Of a stretch of 64,000 nucleotides of DNA, positions 7,780-16,519 are shown one piece after another. The notes under the pieces were generated by a model. The model did not search any database, was not told where the DNA came from, and worked only from the letters and a program-made list of their open reading frames with translations. The stretch spans positions 1 through 64,000 of the forward strand of contig NZ_LXEY01000014.1 of the NCBI RefSeq assembly GCF_001657475.1. Reading direction: 5' to 3'. Numbering within the stretch: position 1 is the stretch's first letter; each line of letters starts with the position of its first letter. Origin of the DNA: Enteractinococcus helveticum. Its GTDB lineage: Bacteria > Actinomycetota > Actinomycetes > Actinomycetales > Micrococcaceae. The translations under genes were made by a program, and so were the position numbers.

Positions 7780-8034
7780 TTATCGCGCTCTCGGGCGTCC
7801 ACCGAAGAGCCGTTCTAACGGGATGCTGCCGTCTTGCCACGGCGTGATGATCCAAATGACGAAGTAGAGAACCCATCCGACGACGGGCAAGAGGAATGCG
7901 ATCAGCACCAACAGTCGGACGAGCCAGACGTTGAGCTTCATCTTGGAGGCGAGGCCTCCCGCAACACCGCCCAGCATCCGTTTGGGACCTCTGCGAAAGC
8001 CCATTTTACGGATTGAATCAAATAGTGCGCTCAT
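7780..8034 (-). CDS. PspC-domain membrane protein (copy 1)
   Basis: A protein of 84 residues consisting of one PspC domain: RRGPKRMLGGVAGGLASKM, then NVWLVRLLVLIAFLLPVVGW and a second hydrophobic strand YFVIWIITPW. It is probably a small membrane protein with one or two membrane segments. PspC domains elsewhere sense membrane stress with phage-shock proteins, but no pspA or two-component gene is near. A close paralogue (22022-22279) lies in the same orientation on the other side of the tandem acyltransferase-transporter region, so the pair brackets the duplicated segment. Confidence 0.85.
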   Translation of the reverse strand: MSALFDSIRKMGFRRGPKRMLGGVAGGLASKMKLNVWLVRLLVLIAFLLPVVGWVLYFVIWIITPWQDGSIPLERLFGGRPRAR

Positions 8035-8106
8035 AACCCTGACGCTACGCTAATTCTGTGCCCTCGACAATACAAAATCATGGTCCAAGCGTACTGCCAC
8101 CCAGGG

Positions 8107-9801
8107 CTAGATCGCGGTGGTGAAGTTGTAGAGAAGCTCGGCTGCTGGTTCCAGCTTGCTCAGAAAGATTTCAGCCTGCCGAGCTTCGTCACCCCAAGTC
8201 ACCATGAACTCGATGCCATCCAGAGTAGAAGTGTAACTCACTCCAAAACCGTCGACACACGCTGGAGCAAACAGACTACGAACAACTACCTCGGCGCTGC
8301 CTAACGTTGATGTTGACAGGAAGTTCTCACGAGCTTTGGTATTTTTTGTGAAGAAATCTGCTTCAGCGCCACCGAGTTCTTGGGCAATGTACTCCAGCAT
8401 CATCAGGTGCCGGTCGAATACCTTGCCCATATTGGCCGCCCCGACCCAATCTCGATGCGCAGTGAGTGCTGCAGCAAATTGTTCCTCAGTCGCCTGGCCT
8501 TGAACTAAAGCGGTCACGAAGTTCACGGCTTGAACCGTCACCGGACGAATCACCTCGGTACGACCGGCGCGGAAGTGACGCATATCGAATACTTCTGATT
8601 GCCCCCGGATATAGCCATAGGTCAACACCTGAGCAATCATCAGGATAAGTTGCGCCCCGGCTTCAAAACTGATCGGAAACGGGAGATTTTCATCTCGACG
8701 AACGATCACGCGTTCGGCATGCATCGCATGTGCCGCAGCTTCAACGGGCGACAGGTCATAGGCAACCCCGTGCCAAACCAACTCGTGGGGCTTTGCAACG
8801 TAGGCATCGTACTGGGCGTCGAGGGCTTCCAGATCCACTGCTTGCATTCGTGCCACAGCCGTTGCCAGTGTTCCGGGCTCGATGACCGAATGTTCGACGT
8901 GGACCGCCAACAGATCCGAATCCAGCGCAGCCAGATAGCTCAGCGGTTTATAGACCCACGCGTAGCCGGGTTCAAATGCCCAGCGCGCCAGGGTATCGAC
9001 GTCGTTGGTTGCTTCCGGATCCAGCGTGAGGGTGAACAGCATGTTGACCAACCGGTTATACATGGACCGGTTTTCCGCGGCGTCCCAGGGAGCCCCGAGC
9101 GATAACAGTTCGGACCCGATCGAGGAGAACGCCGCGAAATGTTGGTGGGCAGGTTCCGTTTGTTGCAGCACAGTCTTCACAAACGATCGCAGCTGGTCGG
9201 GATCCAAGAGTTTGCCTTCTGGCCCGGTCAGGGCAACCTCCCACATCCGACCCTGGTACAAAATGCCGATCGTTCGGTAGGTTGGTCCGGTGCCGGCGCG
9301 CATCCACAGGTCTTCATCAATAGCCGGGGTGCGGATGCCGCCGTTGAATTCGGCCCACCCGTCCATCGACATGCGGCGTCCCTGGAGATCAAGTTCCGCA
9401 GGAGTCGCGCGCTTGGCCTGCAGGATGTGGATGCTGCCAATGCGCTGGAGCAGTTCGACAATCCGGTCGACGCCGGTAGCAGCGGTGGGCAGGTTGAGTT
9501 GATAGGTGGCATTGGTGGTCAGCTGCAGCGGCGCGCGATTGGTCAGGTAGCGTTCCATCCACTGCTCGACCATCCAATTGGAGCCAGTCTGGGCCATGGT
9601 AGCCGCGTAGTCTTCTAGGGTTTGTTGCAGCGCCGGGGCGTAGCCCATCATCAAATCGGCGATGGCCTGGTTGACGTCGGCTTCGCCCTCGGGGCCGTAC
9701 AGTGCTGCCGATGCGGTGCGGTAGCGCTCCAGCGACTCATCAAGCCGCGGCACCGGAAGCTCCGGTAGATCGGCGGTCAAATGGTGTGGATACGTGCGCA
9801 C
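8107..9801 (-). CDS. Carnitine/choline acyltransferase family protein (copy 1)
   Basis: The GTG at 9801 is chosen (564 residues): AGGAG lies 5 bases upstream and the product then begins RTYPHHLTADLPELPVP, matching the second copy exactly. Family landmarks: LPxLPVPxLxxSLERY at the N-terminus; catalytic His304 in EHSVIEPG; GRTEVIRP near 413; DRHLMMLEY near 463; the LSTS motif (about 495-498) that binds the acyl/CoA groups; FGVSY near the end. The family transfers acyl groups between CoA and carnitine or choline. The glycine after the His box is replaced by Pro here, unlike copy 2. It lies at the end of the decayed transporter module; the substrate is unknown. Confidence 0.85.
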   Translation of the reverse strand: MRTYPHHLTADLPELPVPRLDESLERYRTASAALYGPEGEADVNQAIADLMMGYAPALQQTLEDYAATMAQTGSNWMVEQWMERYLTNRAPLQLTTNATYQLNLPTAATGVDRIVELLQRIGSIHILQAKRATPAELDLQGRRMSMDGWAEFNGGIRTPAIDEDLWMRAGTGPTYRTIGILYQGRMWEVALTGPEGKLLDPDQLRSFVKTVLQQTEPAHQHFAAFSSIGSELLSLGAPWDAAENRSMYNRLVNMLFTLTLDPEATNDVDTLARWAFEPGYAWVYKPLSYLAALDSDLLAVHVEHSVIEPGTLATAVARMQAVDLEALDAQYDAYVAKPHELVWHGVAYDLSPVEAAAHAMHAERVIVRRDENLPFPISFEAGAQLILMIAQVLTYGYIRGQSEVFDMRHFRAGRTEVIRPVTVQAVNFVTALVQGQATEEQFAAALTAHRDWVGAANMGKVFDRHLMMLEYIAQELGGAEADFFTKNTKARENFLSTSTLGSAEVVVRSLFAPACVDGFGVSYTSTLDGIEFMVTWGDEARQAEIFLSKLEPAAELLYNFTTAI

Positions 9802-9869
9802 GAAGGCTCCTAGAACACAGATAGCAATAATGCGTATCAGTCTACTTCGCTTACTCGACCCATTGACGC

Positions 9870-10209
9870 GGACCCTATCCACTGGCCGGCCTACACACCC
9901 AACGCAACACCGACGTGGGCAAGTATGACCATCCCAAGATGCTGGAAAATCGGTGCCAGCTTGTTTTTTCCGGCATCTGAGGTGTACCAGTCACATGCAC
10001 TAGGGTCAGTGGGGACACCGAATAATTTCCAATCCCACCCGTATCAATTTGCCCGTCAGATCTTCACGCTGCACCACATTTCCAACGGTCGCATCGTCTG
10101 GAATATCGTGACCGGCACACAGGATAACGGGTCGCGCAATATTGTATGCATCCTGGGCAATCGTGAAGTCAACGGCGTTGAGCTCACGCTGTATGCGACC
10201 AACGGTTAG
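9870..10209 (+). pseudogene. Remnant of NtaA/SnaA-type flavin (luciferase-like) monooxygenase
   Basis: The stretch 10039-10143 reads PYQFARQIFTLHHISNGR then IVWNIVTGTQDNGSRNI, the central strand-loop of nitrilotriacetate-monooxygenase-type LLM enzymes (HPYxFARxxxTLDHLxxGRxxWNxVT). Upstream, in another frame (from 9912), KYDHPKMLENR resembles the family's early helix. The frames are separated by a stop and a shift near 9975, and most of the protein is missing. It is on the plus strand between the acyltransferase and ATPase genes that read leftwards. FMN monooxygenases of this group often neighbour Dpp/Opp-type transporters, so it may once have belonged to this system. Confidence 0.65.
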
Positions 10210-11861
10210 GCGCGTGGCACCCCGGGATTGAGTCCTACGGTGTGGCTCAGTAGGGCTTTTGTGTAGTCGTTGGTGGGGTTGGTCAAGACCTCGTCCACGG
10301 TGCCGTGTTCGATGATGTGACCCTGATACAGCACCGCGATGCGGGTGGCAACGTGGCGGGCCCATCGAATGTCACTTGCCAGGAACAAGATGGTCAGTCC
10401 GTGGGAATGGCGCAGCGACTTCAACAGCGCAATGATTGAGGCCTGCGCGGTGGCGTCCAATGCTGCGGTGACATCGTCGCACACCAGAACTGACGGCGCG
10501 GACACGAGTGCTCGGGCGATCACCGCCCGTCGGAGTTGTTCCGCAGACAACTCGGCCGGGTAACGATCATAGAATGCCGCATCTAAGCCCACTGCCTTCA
10601 GGGCTGCTGCAACGGTCTTGCGGCGCTGGTCGGCGGGCGTTGAGCCTGAGGTTTCTAACGGGACCGACAAAGACTCGCCGATGATGCGGTGCGGGTTGAA
10701 CGAAGCAGTCGGGGAACCAATCAGGTACTGCACATCGAGGCGGTCTGCCGGACTGCGACGACGCACCCGCCGGGAGAGCGTTCTGCTACGGAGCTTGACG
10801 GCACCCTGATACCGCGGCAACAACCCTGCAATTGCTTGGGCCAGCGTCGTCTTACCCGCCCCGGTCTGGCCAAAGACAAACGTGCACTCACCGGGTGCAA
10901 TGTCGAGCGTGATCCTCCGCAGGGCCTGATGTTTGCGGTAGGAAACGCTGAGGTCCTCTACCGCGAGGAGGTGTTCGCCGGCCCCGGCTCTTCGGCCGTG
11001 CTGCGCGCTCCTACCGGGCGTGGGTCCCGGAGTGGCCGTCAAATCGTTGGCCGCAGCCGCGTCTGGAACTGCGGAAAACAGGCTGCGCGTGACGGGATGT
11101 TCGGGTGCGGTGAGTGCCTGCTCGGGCGTGGTGGTCTCGACGATTTCACCGTTGTGCATGACGGCGATACGGTGACTGATGGATGCCGCGATGCCCGGAT
11201 CGCGCGTGAGATAAAGACCGGCAATGTTGTGGGTGAGACTCAGGTGTCGGATGGTTTCCACGACTCGGTGCTGGGCGACGACGTCGAGGCCGAGGGTGGG
11301 CTCATCAAAGATGACCACGTCGGGGGTCAGCACAAAGGCCATGGCCAGGGTGAGGCGTTGTGGTTGGTCACCGGCTAGTTCGTGGGGCCAGTGCTGCTGG
11401 AACTCGTCGTCCTGAGGCAATCCGACATTTGCCAGCACCTGCGCAACTCGGGCGCGACGGTCGGCGTCGGTGGTGCCGTAGTTGTGCATCGCTAAGGCAT
11501 CCAGGAGGTGTTCCCCAACCCGCATGGCCGGGGTCAGCGCCGTCGCGGGATTCGGCGGAACGTAGGCAATGCGGCGACCGCGCAGCGACCGGATGGTCTC
11601 CGCGTCAAGATCCAAGAGTTCAAAGGGTTCGGTCCCGTCCACCGGGTTGAGCATCAATGATCCGCTGACGTAGTCCACACCGCGGCGGAAATAGGCCAGG
11701 CAGGCGAGCCCGGCCGTGGTTTTACCGGCACCGGTTTGGCCAACGAGTCCCAGCATCTCACCGCGGAATAAGCCGAAGTGCACTTTGTGCAACACCTCGG
11801 TGGAATCCTCGGCGACCACGCGCAGGTTTCGAACGTTGAGCACAGGGGAGCACGGTTGCAT
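10206..11861 (-). CDS. Twin ABC ATPase (DppD-DppF fusion) with degenerate catalytic motifs
   Basis: A protein of 551 residues with two ATPase domains, paralogous to the product of 16520-18178. Both Walker A loops are intact (GQTGAGKTT at 41-49 and 331-339). Other motifs have changed compared with the intact paralogue. Q-loop glutamines are Pro103 and Gly382. Signatures are LAGDQ (162-166) and LSAEQ (438-442) instead of LSGGQ/E. The second Walker B ends CDD (Asp463 for Glu). H-loop histidines are Arg220 and Ser496. Walker B 1 (IFDEP) is normal. The frame is open throughout. It can probably bind ATP but should hydrolyse it poorly, if at all. It overlaps the preceding permease stop by 1 base. 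Confidence 0.88.
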   Translation of the reverse strand: MQPCSPVLNVRNLRVVAEDSTEVLHKVHFGLFRGEMLGLVGQTGAGKTTAGLACLAYFRRGVDYVSGSLMLNPVDGTEPFELLDLDAETIRSLRGRRIAYVPPNPATALTPAMRVGEHLLDALAMHNYGTTDADRRARVAQVLANVGLPQDDEFQQHWPHELAGDQPQRLTLAMAFVLTPDVVIFDEPTLGLDVVAQHRVVETIRHLSLTHNIAGLYLTRDPGIAASISHRIAVMHNGEIVETTTPEQALTAPEHPVTRSLFSAVPDAAAANDLTATPGPTPGRSAQHGRRAGAGEHLLAVEDLSVSYRKHQALRRITLDIAPGECTFVFGQTGAGKTTLAQAIAGLLPRYQGAVKLRSRTLSRRVRRRSPADRLDVQYLIGSPTASFNPHRIIGESLSVPLETSGSTPADQRRKTVAAALKAVGLDAAFYDRYPAELSAEQLRRAVIARALVSAPSVLVCDDVTAALDATAQASIIALLKSLRHSHGLTILFLASDIRWARHVATRIAVLYQGHIIEHGTVDEVLTNPTNDYTKALLSHTVGLNPGVPRA

Positions 11862-12730
11862 TATCGGGTTCCTCTCACGCTGGCAGCTTGGTCTATGGCA
11901 TGAGCCAACAGGCTGGTACCGATGGTCAACACCGCGATAGCCAGAGCCGGCAGCACCACTGCCCAGGGTTGCGTGGACAGGGCGACAAGGTTTTCGTTGA
12001 GCATCACACCCCAGTCGGCGGTGGGTGGCTGGATGCCCAGACCAAGAAAGGACAGCGACGCGATCAGACCAATCGAGTACGTAAACCGCAGGCAGATTGC
12101 AGCCAGCACGCGACCTGAAATGTGCGGCAGCATCTCACGCGTCAGGATGGTCCAGTGCGGCACCGCATACATGCGCGCGGCCAGCAGATAGTTCTGGTCT
12201 TTGACCGCCTGGATCGCCTCCCGAAGGCTCCGAGCAATCCAAGGCGCTTGCATCACCCCGATAACCACCACAATGACCCACCCGGTGGGCTCAAAAATCG
12301 CAATGGCAAACAGAGCCAGCACCAGCGTGGGCAATGCCAGCACGACGTCGTTGATGCGCATGATGATCCAGTCGATCACCCCGCCGAAATACCCGGCAAT
12401 GACGCCGAACACCGCGCCCAGCACAACACCGATGGCGCTCGCAGCAATCGCATATCCCAATAAGGTCACGCCCCCGGCCAGCGCTCGGGACAGTACCGAC
12501 CGGCCCTGAATATCTGTGCCGGCGGCACCGGTTGATTCGAAGGGCTGACCAATGAGCTCAGTGGGGGAGTGACCGGTCAGGGATTCGGCGAAAAGATACC
12601 CGAGTACGGTCACTACCAGCATGATGGCGGTGAGCACCGCACCGATCTTGCCGGATGGTTGCGCCCACACGTAACGCGCTAGCGAACGCGGCCGGGTGGC
12701 GGATTGGCGGAGCGTTTCCTGTGCGGTCAT
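11861..12730 (-). CDS. Peptide-type ABC transporter permease, DppC-like (module 1)
   Basis: A 289-residue permease. The start ATG 12730 is set by the ATGA overlap with the DppB-like gene. The sequence runs YVWAQPSGKIGAVLTAIMLV (first membrane segment), then DIQGRSVLSRALAGG, about five further membrane helices, and the EAA loop around AVKDQNYLLAARMYAVPHW. The cytoplasmic motif SFLGLGIQPPTADWG is typical of DppC/OppC. Compared with the module 2 paralogue (18189-19064) the conserved DDLGRS before the second helix reads DIQGRS. No frameshift is seen. It should pair with the DppB-like permease, but the rest of this module is decayed. Confidence 0.88.
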   Translation of the reverse strand: MTAQETLRQSATRPRSLARYVWAQPSGKIGAVLTAIMLVVTVLGYLFAESLTGHSPTELIGQPFESTGAAGTDIQGRSVLSRALAGGVTLLGYAIAASAIGVVLGAVFGVIAGYFGGVIDWIIMRINDVVLALPTLVLALFAIAIFEPTGWVIVVVIGVMQAPWIARSLREAIQAVKDQNYLLAARMYAVPHWTILTREMLPHISGRVLAAICLRFTYSIGLIASLSFLGLGIQPPTADWGVMLNENLVALSTQPWAVVLPALAIAVLTIGTSLLAHAIDQAASVRGTR

Positions 12731-13608
12731 GTGGTACTCCTCAATCGCGGGTTGGCCAAAATCTCCACCACCTGGGCCAGCAGATGGACAATAATGCATA
12801 CCAGAATCAACACCAGGACAATGGCTTGCACGACCTGCACGTCGCGAGTGCTCACCGCATTGACCAACGCCTGGCCCACACCCGGGTACTGGAAAAGGTA
12901 TTCGACCACAACGACGCCACTGATCAGCCACGTCAGCTGCATCGCGACCCCTCGGGCGATAGGCCCAATTGTGAGCGGCGTGGCATGAGAACTCACGACG
13001 ACGTTCTCCGGGACGCCTCGGAGCCGCGCCATTTCTGCAGCATCGGAATCCAGGGCTGCAACCAGTGCGGACCTGGTCACCCGGACCATATACGGTGTGG
13101 CCACCAGGACCAGCGTGAGTAACGGCAGCATCCATTGCAGCAGAGTTTCCCACCACGGTGTCTCTAATGCAGGCCCTGCCGGCAAGAAGGGAACTACCAA
13201 GGCTGCGAAGATCCCAAGGAGAACAATCCCCACGATGAATTCGGGCACGGCGGTCAGTATCAGCGAAATCCAGCCGGTACGATGCTTGGCCCTGGTCACT
13301 TGGCGCCGAGCTGAGGCTTTGCCAATCCAGAGACCCAACGTCGTCGCGATGATGACGGCTGCCGCCAGCAGTGCCAGTGAGTACGGAATGGTGGCAGCTA
13401 GAACTTCTGACGCCGGACGGCCAGTGTGCGAGGCGCCGAAATCTGCGAATATCACGCCGGCTAACCACTCGAAGTAGTGTTGTACAGGTGGCTGGGACAC
13501 ACTGGCAGGATCGCCCGGTAGCAGTCGGACGGCGGCAAATACGACGGCGGACAGCGCTATCGCGACCAGCAGGCTGATCCCTACGCGACGAAGAATCTGA
13601 ATCTTCAT
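12727..13608 (-). CDS. Peptide-type ABC transporter permease, DppB-like (module 1), internally deleted
   Basis: A 293-residue permease. The start ATG 13608 follows GGAGGTGG with good spacing. It begins MKIQILRRVGISLLVAIAL and has the DppB hallmarks LLPGDPA and EYLFQYPGVGQALVNAV. Aligned to the module 2 paralogue (316 residues), about 24 residues are missing immediately after LLPGDPA, where the paralogue has the extracytoplasmic segment leading to LDEPPVQRYFGWLAG; here it continues straight to PPVQHYFEWLAG. That segment is normally conserved in DppB proteins, so transport may be impaired. The start overlaps a residual binding-protein stop (ATGA), as in module 2. Confidence 0.88.
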   Translation of the reverse strand: MKIQILRRVGISLLVAIALSAVVFAAVRLLPGDPASVSQPPVQHYFEWLAGVIFADFGASHTGRPASEVLAATIPYSLALLAAAVIIATTLGLWIGKASARRQVTRAKHRTGWISLILTAVPEFIVGIVLLGIFAALVVPFLPAGPALETPWWETLLQWMLPLLTLVLVATPYMVRVTRSALVAALDSDAAEMARLRGVPENVVVSSHATPLTIGPIARGVAMQLTWLISGVVVVEYLFQYPGVGQALVNAVSTRDVQVVQAIVLVLILVCIIVHLLAQVVEILANPRLRSTT

Positions 13609-13641
13609 GCTGCCACCTCCGCACTCCACCCGCGATGCGCG
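13606..13641 (-). pseudogene. 3' scar of a deleted substrate-binding-protein gene
   Basis: Immediately before the DppB-like start, the minus strand encodes HRGWSAEVAA followed by TGA in an ATGA overlap. The intact binding protein of module 2 ends HRVWIAEVAE followed by TGA in the same ATGA overlap with its dppB. The DNA is close to identical over about 30 bases. Upstream of 13641 the similarity ends. The binding-protein gene of module 1 has evidently been deleted, leaving about 11 codons and the ribosome binding site for dppB. Confidence 0.7.
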
Positions 13642-13647
13642 GGGGTT

Positions 13648-13667
13648 GGTGTGACGTATATTACACC
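13648..13667. promoter_or_regulatory. Inverted repeat upstream of module 1
   Basis: GGTGT and ACACC flank a 10-base AT-rich centre (GGTGTGACGTATATTACACC), about 40 bases before the dppB-like start. It could be an operator or part of a promoter formed at the deletion junction. The surrounding 13668-13900 holds no gene. Confidence 0.35.
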
Positions 13668-13900
13668 GAACATAACAATGCGCCAGGTCGGGTACAAGAT
13701 TTGGGGTGCGGTATACACCCTGCGAGACCACGTCAGGCAGACCAACGGGGACAGCGTGATTTGCCTGGGCCAATTCGCAGCGTGCCAATGGTCAGGGTTA
13801 TACGGTGCTCTTATGTTTGAGCTGGTGCTTTATCAGAGTCGCGATTCAAGGCAAAACTGAGGTGGCCAGGTCGCCACACGAATGATGAGTCTTCTGACCT

Positions 13901-15619
13901 CTAGTGTTCGCTGTGAATGACCGGCGCCAGCGACCCGAAGAAGTCGTAGAGCAGATCGGCAGCAATCGGTAGATTGTCACAGAATTCCTCGGCTCTAGAA
14001 GTGTCCTGTGTCCAGGTGACCACGTACTCCGTCCCGTTATCTACAGTCGTGTAGTTCACGCCGAACCCATGCCGGGCGGTGGGTGCAAAGACAAATCGGA
14101 TAATCGCCTCGGGAGTACCTAATGATGATGTCGATAGGAAATCTTCTTGAGCAACAGGATAATTGGCAAAGATCGCGGCATCGGCGCCACCGAGCTCTTG
14201 GCCAATGTATTGCATCATGAATAGGTGCCGGTCAAAGACCTGGCTCATTTTGGCGGCCTTAATCCAGTCGGTGTGCGCCGACACCGCCGCGGTGAATTGT
14301 GATTCCGTGGCCTGCTGTTCAACGAGCGCGGTCACAAACGTAAGGGCTTCCATCGTCACCGGCCGGATCGTTTCCGTGCGTCCACCACGATAGTGCCGCA
14401 TATCGCAGGACTCATAGTGCGACCGGATTGTTCCGAAAGTCAGGTGCTGGGCGATCATCAAAATCAACTGTGCTCGAGCATCCGCACTGATCTCATATAG
14501 CAGCGGTTCATCTCGCCTGGCGACGACGCGCCTCGCAGACAACCGGGAGGATTGTTCGGTAATGCCTGCGAGATCATAGTTGACGTCGTGCCACACCAAC
14601 TCCTGGGCAGCTTCTATGTGCGCATCGTGTTGGGTATCCAGCGTGGCAAGATTGATGTGCTGCATCCGGGTGACAGCGGTGGCCAGCGTTCCGCCGTCAA
14701 TGACCGAATGTTCCAGACTGGCGGCCAACATGTTCGAATCCAAAGCGGTGAGATAGCTGATCGGTTTATACACCCAGGCATTGCCGGTCTGGAAGGCCCA
14801 GCGTTGGAGCGTGGCGATGTCATCGCTAGCGTCCGGGTCAATCGTGAGCGTGAACAACATGTTGGCCAACTGATTGTAGACCGGCTGGTTCTCTTGTGTC
14901 GTCCATGGTGCATCGGCGGCCAGGATTTCGGAACCCAACGCCGAGAAAGCAACAAAATTTTGGGTAGCCGGTGTGGTCTGTTGCAAGACATATTCGACGG
15001 AAGAGCGCAGTTGGTTAGCATCCAGGAGTTTGCCCTCGGCGCCGGTGAACGGAATTTCCCACATGCGTCCCAAATACAGGATGCCGATGGTTCGATACGT
15101 GGCTCCTGTGCCGGCACGCATCCAAATGTCGACCTCGTCGGCAGGGGTGCGGATGCCGCCATTGAAATCCGCCCAACTATCCATCGACATTCGACGGCCT
15201 TTGGGATCAACTTCGGCTGGCGTATCACGTTTGGCCTGCAGAATGTGGATACTGCCGATGCGCTGCAATAACTCCACGATCCGCTCAATGCCGGTGGATT
15301 CGGTGGGCAGGTTGAGTTGGTAGGTAACGTTATCGGTTAACAGCAGTGGGTCACGGTTGTTCAGGTATCGCTCCAGCCATTGTTCGGCCATCCAGTTGGA
15401 ACCGGATTCCGTCATGGTTGCTGCGTATTCTTCCAACGTCTGTTGCAACGCTGGGGCGTGATCGTGCACAAAGTCCGCGATGCTCTGATTCAGCCCGCTG
15501 GCTTCGGCCGGATCCAATAGGGCTGCCGTTGCTTTCCGGAATCGTTCAAAGGATTCCTGCAGGGTAGGCACCGGTAATGGTGGCAGATCGGCGGTGAGAT
15601 GATGCGGATACGTACGCAC
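13901..15619 (-). CDS. Carnitine/choline acyltransferase family protein (copy 2)
   Basis: A protein of 572 residues from GTG 15619, preceded by AAAGGA. It starts RTYPHHLTADLPPLPVP as in copy 1. Catalytic His304 lies in EHSVIDGG, which keeps the Asp-Gly seen in carnitine and choline acyltransferases. The GRTETIRP motif, DRHLFMMQY, LSTSSLG and FGVNYT follow in the family order. Most of the length aligns well with copy 1, so the two arose by duplication. It reads in the direction of the intact transporter genes upstream (16520-21591), separated from them by a toxin-antitoxin remnant on the other strand. Likely reaction: acyl transfer between CoA and a carnitine- or choline-like alcohol; the true acceptor is unknown. 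Confidence 0.87.
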   Translation of the reverse strand: MRTYPHHLTADLPPLPVPTLQESFERFRKATAALLDPAEASGLNQSIADFVHDHAPALQQTLEEYAATMTESGSNWMAEQWLERYLNNRDPLLLTDNVTYQLNLPTESTGIERIVELLQRIGSIHILQAKRDTPAEVDPKGRRMSMDSWADFNGGIRTPADEVDIWMRAGTGATYRTIGILYLGRMWEIPFTGAEGKLLDANQLRSSVEYVLQQTTPATQNFVAFSALGSEILAADAPWTTQENQPVYNQLANMLFTLTIDPDASDDIATLQRWAFQTGNAWVYKPISYLTALDSNMLAASLEHSVIDGGTLATAVTRMQHINLATLDTQHDAHIEAAQELVWHDVNYDLAGITEQSSRLSARRVVARRDEPLLYEISADARAQLILMIAQHLTFGTIRSHYESCDMRHYRGGRTETIRPVTMEALTFVTALVEQQATESQFTAAVSAHTDWIKAAKMSQVFDRHLFMMQYIGQELGGADAAIFANYPVAQEDFLSTSSLGTPEAIIRFVFAPTARHGFGVNYTTVDNGTEYVVTWTQDTSRAEEFCDNLPIAADLLYDFFGSLAPVIHSEH

Positions 15620-15826
15620 AAAAGTTTCCTTTACCTGGTGAAAGCAGCATGGCTAGTCTAGTCGTTGAAGGTACGAAAGTTTCGAGGTATGTTGCTAGCG
15701 GGCTCCAACCACCTGTCGGTGTCCTTGGGTATTGGTCGTGACCGACCTCGACTGCCATTGAGGTCTGATTTCTATGCTTGAGCTCTGGAGAGCATGAATT
15801 GGTAGTAGCGGGAAAGGAACACCAAA

Positions 15827-16090
15827 ATGCTTCTAGATCCAGACGTTTCGCATAGTTTCCGAATCACAGCACTTTCTGAAACAAACGAAGACGAAGTCGT
15901 CAACTCCACGCAGGCGATTACCGCGGCGGAACGAGCAAGGCATATCGGACAGGCTATTCATAATTCCAATATGGAAGGTATGGAAGCTAGCCAGCAAGCG
16001 ATATTGGAAACCTACGATTATATATCGGGCGAAATTAATGCTGAAACGTTGGTGGCTCGTGTGAGAGCCCTACACGGTCTTGAGCGTTAA
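15827..16090 (+). CDS. VbhA-like antitoxin (Fic partner)
   Basis: A protein of 87 residues. Residues about 30-85 match the VbhA antitoxin pattern: AAERARHIGQAIHNSNMEGM (the inhibitory helix, with the S/T-x-x-x-E/G region as SNMEG), then ILETYDYISGEINAETLVAR. VbhA-type antitoxins block Fic AMP-transferases by inserting a glutamate near ATP. GGAAAGGA precedes ATG 15827. The gene directly downstream is a decayed Fic toxin, so this antitoxin has outlived its toxin. The N-terminal 28 residues are extra relative to the core and of unknown role. Confidence 0.75.
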   Translation: MLLDPDVSHSFRITALSETNEDEVVNSTQAITAAERARHIGQAIHNSNMEGMEASQQAILETYDYISGEINAETLVARVRALHGLER

Positions 16091-16489
16091 AAACGATCCG
16101 TACTTGGAATCCGAGAACCGGCGTTTTAACAAATAAAGTCGGGGCCGAATCTCTTGAAGATCTAACTCAGATAGAAGCCGACTTAGTCATGGCTAGAACG
16201 GCTGAATTTCTGAGAACATTCACCCTTTTCAGGAAGGTCACGGTCGAGCACAGCGCACCATCTGGCTAAAAGTCGCCCACAACGCTGGTTGGAAGCTGGA
16301 ATGGCGTCATGTTTCGGGATAGATGAATGACCTAGCTTCCGTGAAGCAGTGGTGACGGGAGATCTTGCCATAGTGCGTGAGCTCCTTCGTAAAGTGGTGG
16401 CTGGTCCTGTCACTTACAACCCGAAGAACTCAGGTAGGAATCAGACGGAGCGAGTTAGCCTGATTCGAACTAAAAAACGTAACCCATGA
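16080..16489 (+). pseudogene. Fic-domain toxin, multiply frameshifted and internally deleted
   Basis: Several frames must be joined. From 16080: NDPYLESENRRF (the usual Fic start DPYL). After a shift: VLTNKVGAESLEDLTQIEAD. At 16221-16256: HPFQEGHGRAQR, the Fic active-site loop HPFxxGNGRxxR with Asn changed to His. Then WLKVAHNAGWKLEWRHVSG and a stop, followed in another frame by TGDLAIVRELLRKVVAGP. The region between the N-terminal helix and the active-site loop is missing. With the VbhA-like gene just upstream this was a complete toxin-antitoxin pair. The toxin is surely inactive. Confidence 0.75.
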
Positions 16490-16519
16490 ACTCCGGCAGA
16501 AGCCGTCTCTAACTTGACG

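Noticed and set aside
12731-13624. A long N-terminal extension of the DppC-like permease (frame open to 13624)
   Set aside because: It is the dppB gene read in another frame, rich in Arg and Ser with no membrane pattern; ATG 12730 with the ATGA overlap is the true start.
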